Shown here piece after piece: positions 6,404 through 8,979 of a stretch of DNA of 8,979 bases. A model generated the notes under the pieces. The model was not told the origin of the DNA, searched no databases, and saw nothing but the letters and a program-made list of their open reading frames with translations. The stretch comes from CAYNYI01 sp964401455. Lineage in GTDB: Bacteria > Fibrobacterota > OXYB2-FULL-49-7 > CAYNYI01. The DNA is taken from positions 1 through 8,979 of the forward strand of contig CAYNYI010000110.1 in the NCBI GenBank assembly GCA_964401455.1, written 5' to 3'. How positions within the stretch are numbered: position 1 is the first letter of the stretch; the number at the start of each line of letters is the position of its first letter. The position numbers were made by a program, and so were the translations under genes.

Positions 6404-6802
6404 TTGAAATTCCCGTTATTTTTTTTACTGACATCATCATTCGGACTGATTTTAATAAGCATTATTTCTCTAAGGGACAGCTATGAGAAAAGGCGTGAAA
6501 AAATCAACGAGGCGGAAAAGACAGCATCCGAATCAGAAAAAAAGACACTCTATATCTATCTTATTTCCTGGATCTTCATTCTTTCATACATATTTACCGC
6601 CGATTATTATTCCTTGATTCCCCGCTATTCGCTCTGGCCTATTGTCTTACTAAAGGCATCCGTATCTTATCTGGAATTCAGAATTATAGAATACGGGCAG
6701 GAATATACAAGATTAATACACAAAATCGACAAGACCGACAATACAGTAAACGCCGCCCTGGCTACCCTTATTATTACAGGCATACTTACAGGCGGCGTCT
6801 GA
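6404..6802 (+). CDS. Small integral membrane protein of unknown function
   Basis: The 132 residues start at TTG and are not a family I recognise. Hydrophobic segments lie at about 4-22, 49-65, 76-90 (weaker, containing Lys84 and ending at Glu91) and 115-131. Between the first two is a strongly charged helical stretch (24-47) rich in Glu, Lys and Arg that could form a short coiled coil on one membrane face. Another polar stretch (91-114) separates the last two. There is no signal-peptide cleavage site, so segment 1 is probably a membrane anchor. The good ribosome site and promoter argue that it is a real gene. It is divergent from gdhA with 75 nt between starts, and it converges on the glycosidase-like gene with 3 nt between stops. 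No partner in the window suggests a role. Confidence 0.72.
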   Translation: MKFPLFFLLTSSFGLILISIISLRDSYEKRREKINEAEKTASESEKKTLYIYLISWIFILSYIFTADYYSLIPRYSLWPIVLLKASVSYLEFRIIEYGQEYTRLIHKIDKTDNTVNAALATLIITGILTGGV

Positions 6803-6805
6803 TTA

Positions 6806-8979
6806 TCAATATACGTCAAGAAAGACTTCAGAAAGAAGTCCGGACGGGTATTTTATCATTTTAAAGAGGCTGTTAGCCGTGTTGGTTACTTTAATGGAAA
6901 TCTTATTCTTACTACCCGAAATCAAACCGGTAATATCAGCTTCGTAAGGCGGCCACTGGCTTAAAGAAAGTATTTTATCGTTGATCGACACTTCAACAGA
7001 ATCATCCACTTCTTTAAGCTTAAGCATAAGACGGTTGTAAAAACCGGGCTTTTCAAAAACCTGCTCATATACACCGGTGCCGACATAGAATGGATATCCC
7101 TGTTCAGCCCAGCTGCCGTATTTCATTTTATTATTATGGTCAGAAATGATCCATCCCCTGCTTCCCCGCTTGAGTGAGAAATTTCCTTCTATAAAAATAG
7201 AATTCCTTAAAAACAGCGGGTCGAACTGGTACCCGGCTGAACGCAACGTTATGCGGTTATACCCTTTTCGCAGAAGTTCTGAAGCGTCGGCGGAGAACGC
7301 GGACATACCGTTGAAATCGCATTCCTTGAGATTTTCACCGGATTTAAATGAATCTTCCCCCAGCGGGTTTTTATCAAGGAGTTTTATCTTTTCTCCGTTA
7401 ACAGAAACCTCAACAGGAACAACTCCCGGGCCGTTTTTACCCGCGAGTTTATTGATAACATCCAGGAAAATAATCCTGAAATCCGAAGGTACTTTTTCGA
7501 TTTCAACATAAGTTTCAAAAAAAGTATTGAAACCAAAACTGACATCCCTGTTGTTATTCAGGCGGTAGTTGAAGGTATTGAGAGGAAGAATATTACCTTT
7601 TTCGATTCGGAAGTCCCAGGCATCCTTAAAAATTATTCTGTAGTTTTTATTGGTAACATGAAAATCGGTATACATTTTGTTTTTAGTTGTACTGAATTTC
7701 TTTTTACCGGTTATAAACATGTAGGACTGTCCCGGCTCGAAATCAAGCACAGGCTGAAAAAGCGACGAGTCGTTTTTGACCCTGTTGAAAGTGTTCAGCT
7801 CTCCGTCTGTGAGGTTTACAAGCGCAATATTCTTGTCTTGCTCGAGATTTATTTTCTGCTGTGCCGATTCATTTTCAAGGGGAGTAACAAAAAAGTCAAT
7901 CTGAGCGGAACGTGATTTGAAATGGCCGTGCCGCACCGGAGCCGTTTTATCCGGTATTCCGGCTTTCGTTCTGTCTATTGAGTTCGCGGAAACTTTTATG
8001 GCTGTAAGATCATCGTCAAGATTCAGGAGACGGACCCTGTCGCTGTTCTCCGAAAGCATCTTCTCGAGAACGTCAAACATCTTTGTTTTCTTGCCGTTCT
8101 CCACTGAAATAAACGGTATATCGCCTATAATATATAAAAACTTGCCTTTTTTAACATGATCCGAAAGATATTTAAGTGTGCTCTCGGAAAGAATTGCCGC
8201 GGAAGAAACCACGATGATTCCGAATTTTGTACTTGCTTTGAGGTCTTCCTCGCGGAAAAAAGTAAAATTGATATTATTATTCTGAATCTTAAATACCGAA
8301 TGATAAAATTTCCTCAGATAATCAATATATTCGTCGAGCGAATTTATAGAGTACTTATAAAGAAAAGTCCCATATGGGAAAAGTATCCCGGTTTCGGCAA
8401 ATGACGGCTCAGCGTCTTCTAAAAGAGCCGTCAACCTTCCAGCATAATTGAATAGCCCCTCATACTCTTTCCAGGAGGGAAATTCAAAAGAAGCGGCGGG
8501 GCTGGCGGATCTGGCGGAATTGAAATCCCTGTTCATAAAATGCCCGTCATGGACAAAACCGGCTGTTCCGCAAAGCGCCTTCTGATCGATCTCATTACGA
8601 AGTGATTTTATTGAATGAGTTATTCCAAAAGGATTTTTTCCGATAGTTGATATTAATTCCGGTTTCTTGCCGGGAGTAACAATTCCTGTATCATTTAAAA
8701 GCTTTAAATTAAGTATTGACTCCTGAGATGATGAATTACACTGAGATATTCCACATACAGAATTATTTGAAAATAAAGATGAATAATCCGCACGGAATTC
8801 AAGCCCCCTGCTGAAAGCGCAACTCTCGGAAATTATCACCCTGACTTTAAACCTCTTCTTTGAAGAAGCTGTTTGCAGTGGTTTAATGAAGGCGGACTCA
8901 AACAGCCCCGTTAAGGCGGAATAATACCTGTCTCTGTACTTAACAACATCTTTGTCCGGACCGGTAAAAAACAGGTTCG
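6806..8979 (-). CDS. Large glycosidase-like protein, C-terminal part (GH106/GH2-like modules)
   Basis: The frame is open to the right edge, so the GTG at 8837-8839 is not a credible start. At least 723 residues are visible and the N-terminus is missing. Numbering from that GTG, residues about 120-245 resemble the flavodoxin-like domain that follows the catalytic barrel in many large glycosidases: WKEYEGLFNYAGRLTALL, then ILFPYGTFLYKY, REEDL and an IIGDIPFIS ending. Residues about 400-595 hold a beta-sandwich region with VEVSVNGEKI and a GYPFYVGTGVYEQVF motif. Residues about 600-677 are a galactose-binding-like sandwich with VEVSINDKIL, WPPYEADITGL, KISIKVTNTANSL and SGLLSEVFLDVY. This order resembles, from memory, GH106-like and GH2-like enzymes. 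The catalytic barrel and any export signal would lie beyond the window, so activity and substrate cannot be stated. It converges on the membrane protein gene. Confidence 0.7.
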   Translation of the reverse strand, partial: NLFFTGPDKDVVKYRDRYYSALTGLFESAFIKPLQTASSKKRFKVRVIISESCAFSRGLEFRADYSSLFSNNSVCGISQCNSSSQESILNLKLLNDTGIVTPGKKPELISTIGKNPFGITHSIKSLRNEIDQKALCGTAGFVHDGHFMNRDFNSARSASPAASFEFPSWKEYEGLFNYAGRLTALLEDAEPSFAETGILFPYGTFLYKYSINSLDEYIDYLRKFYHSVFKIQNNNINFTFFREEDLKASTKFGIIVVSSAAILSESTLKYLSDHVKKGKFLYIIGDIPFISVENGKKTKMFDVLEKMLSENSDRVRLLNLDDDLTAIKVSANSIDRTKAGIPDKTAPVRHGHFKSRSAQIDFFVTPLENESAQQKINLEQDKNIALVNLTDGELNTFNRVKNDSSLFQPVLDFEPGQSYMFITGKKKFSTTKNKMYTDFHVTNKNYRIIFKDAWDFRIEKGNILPLNTFNYRLNNNRDVSFGFNTFFETYVEIEKVPSDFRIIFLDVINKLAGKNGPGVVPVEVSVNGEKIKLLDKNPLGEDSFKSGENLKECDFNGMSAFSADASELLRKGYNRITLRSAGYQFDPLFLRNSIFIEGNFSLKRGSRGWIISDHNNKMKYGSWAEQGYPFYVGTGVYEQVFEKPGFYNRLMLKLKEVDDSVEVSINDKILSLSQWPPYEADITGLISGSKNKISIKVTNTANSLFKMIKYPSGLLSEVFLDVY

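Noticed and set aside
6824..6840. GACTTC-GAAGTC hairpin downstream of the membrane protein stop
   Set aside because: The stem is 6 bp, lies within the opposing coding sequence and has no T run directly after it, so it is not a convincing terminator.
7146..8404. Plus-strand open frames opposite the glycosidase-like gene
   Set aside because: They are shadow frames with no start signals, opposite a continuous protein with recognisable modules.
1..8979. Search for CRISPR repeats, tRNA/rRNA genes, toxin-antitoxin pairs, phage or transposase genes
   Set aside because: No repeated units, cloverleaf or rRNA signatures, nor transposase or phage motifs were seen by reading; the genes are mostly housekeeping.

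Overview
The window looks like ordinary chromosomal sequence from a moderately AT-rich, Gram-negative-type bacterium. The best lineage clue is the partial gene at the left edge, which resembles the Minf_1886 family. From memory, that family is largely restricted to Planctomycetes, Verrucomicrobia and relatives. A probable outer-membrane beta-barrel protein supports a diderm cell, and a large glycosidase-like protein of a style common in polysaccharide-degrading PVC and Bacteroidota bacteria fits the same picture. The lineage is an inference and was not tested.

Layout from left to right: (1) 1-297, plus strand, the 3' part of a Minf_1886-like gene. (2) 302-2999, minus strand, a compact four-gene operon read dtd, an orphan 195-aa protein, purK, purE, with spacings of 14 nt, 3 nt and a 4-nt overlap. 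(3) 3000-3382, a 383-nt intergenic region whose dtd-proximal two thirds is richer in G+C and whose far third is very AT-rich. (4) 3383-4222, minus strand, an exported beta-barrel-like protein. (5) 4292-5047, plus strand, a nucleoside phosphorylase/nucleosidase of the MTAN/HpnG superfamily. (6) 5048-6328, minus strand, glutamate dehydrogenase. (7) 6404-6802, plus strand, a small membrane protein with a TTG start. (8) 6806-8979, minus strand, the C-terminal 723 residues of a large glycosidase-like protein; its reading frame is open to the right edge, so its N-terminus lies outside the window.

PurK and PurE carry out the two ATP-dependent steps that turn AIR into CAIR in de novo purine synthesis. 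DTD removes D-amino acids from tRNA. Glutamate dehydrogenase links 2-oxoglutarate and ammonia to glutamate. The nucleosidase-like protein could serve purine or SAM-by-product salvage, or a hopanoid-like pathway. There is no CRISPR array, rRNA, tRNA, phage module, complete insertion sequence or recognisable defence system. I did not find a clear novel system. The most interesting points are an altered catalytic-site motif in DTD, the orphan gene inside the purine operon, the HpnG-like features of the nucleosidase, and three tail-to-tail gene junctions of 0-4 nt with no visible intrinsic terminator.
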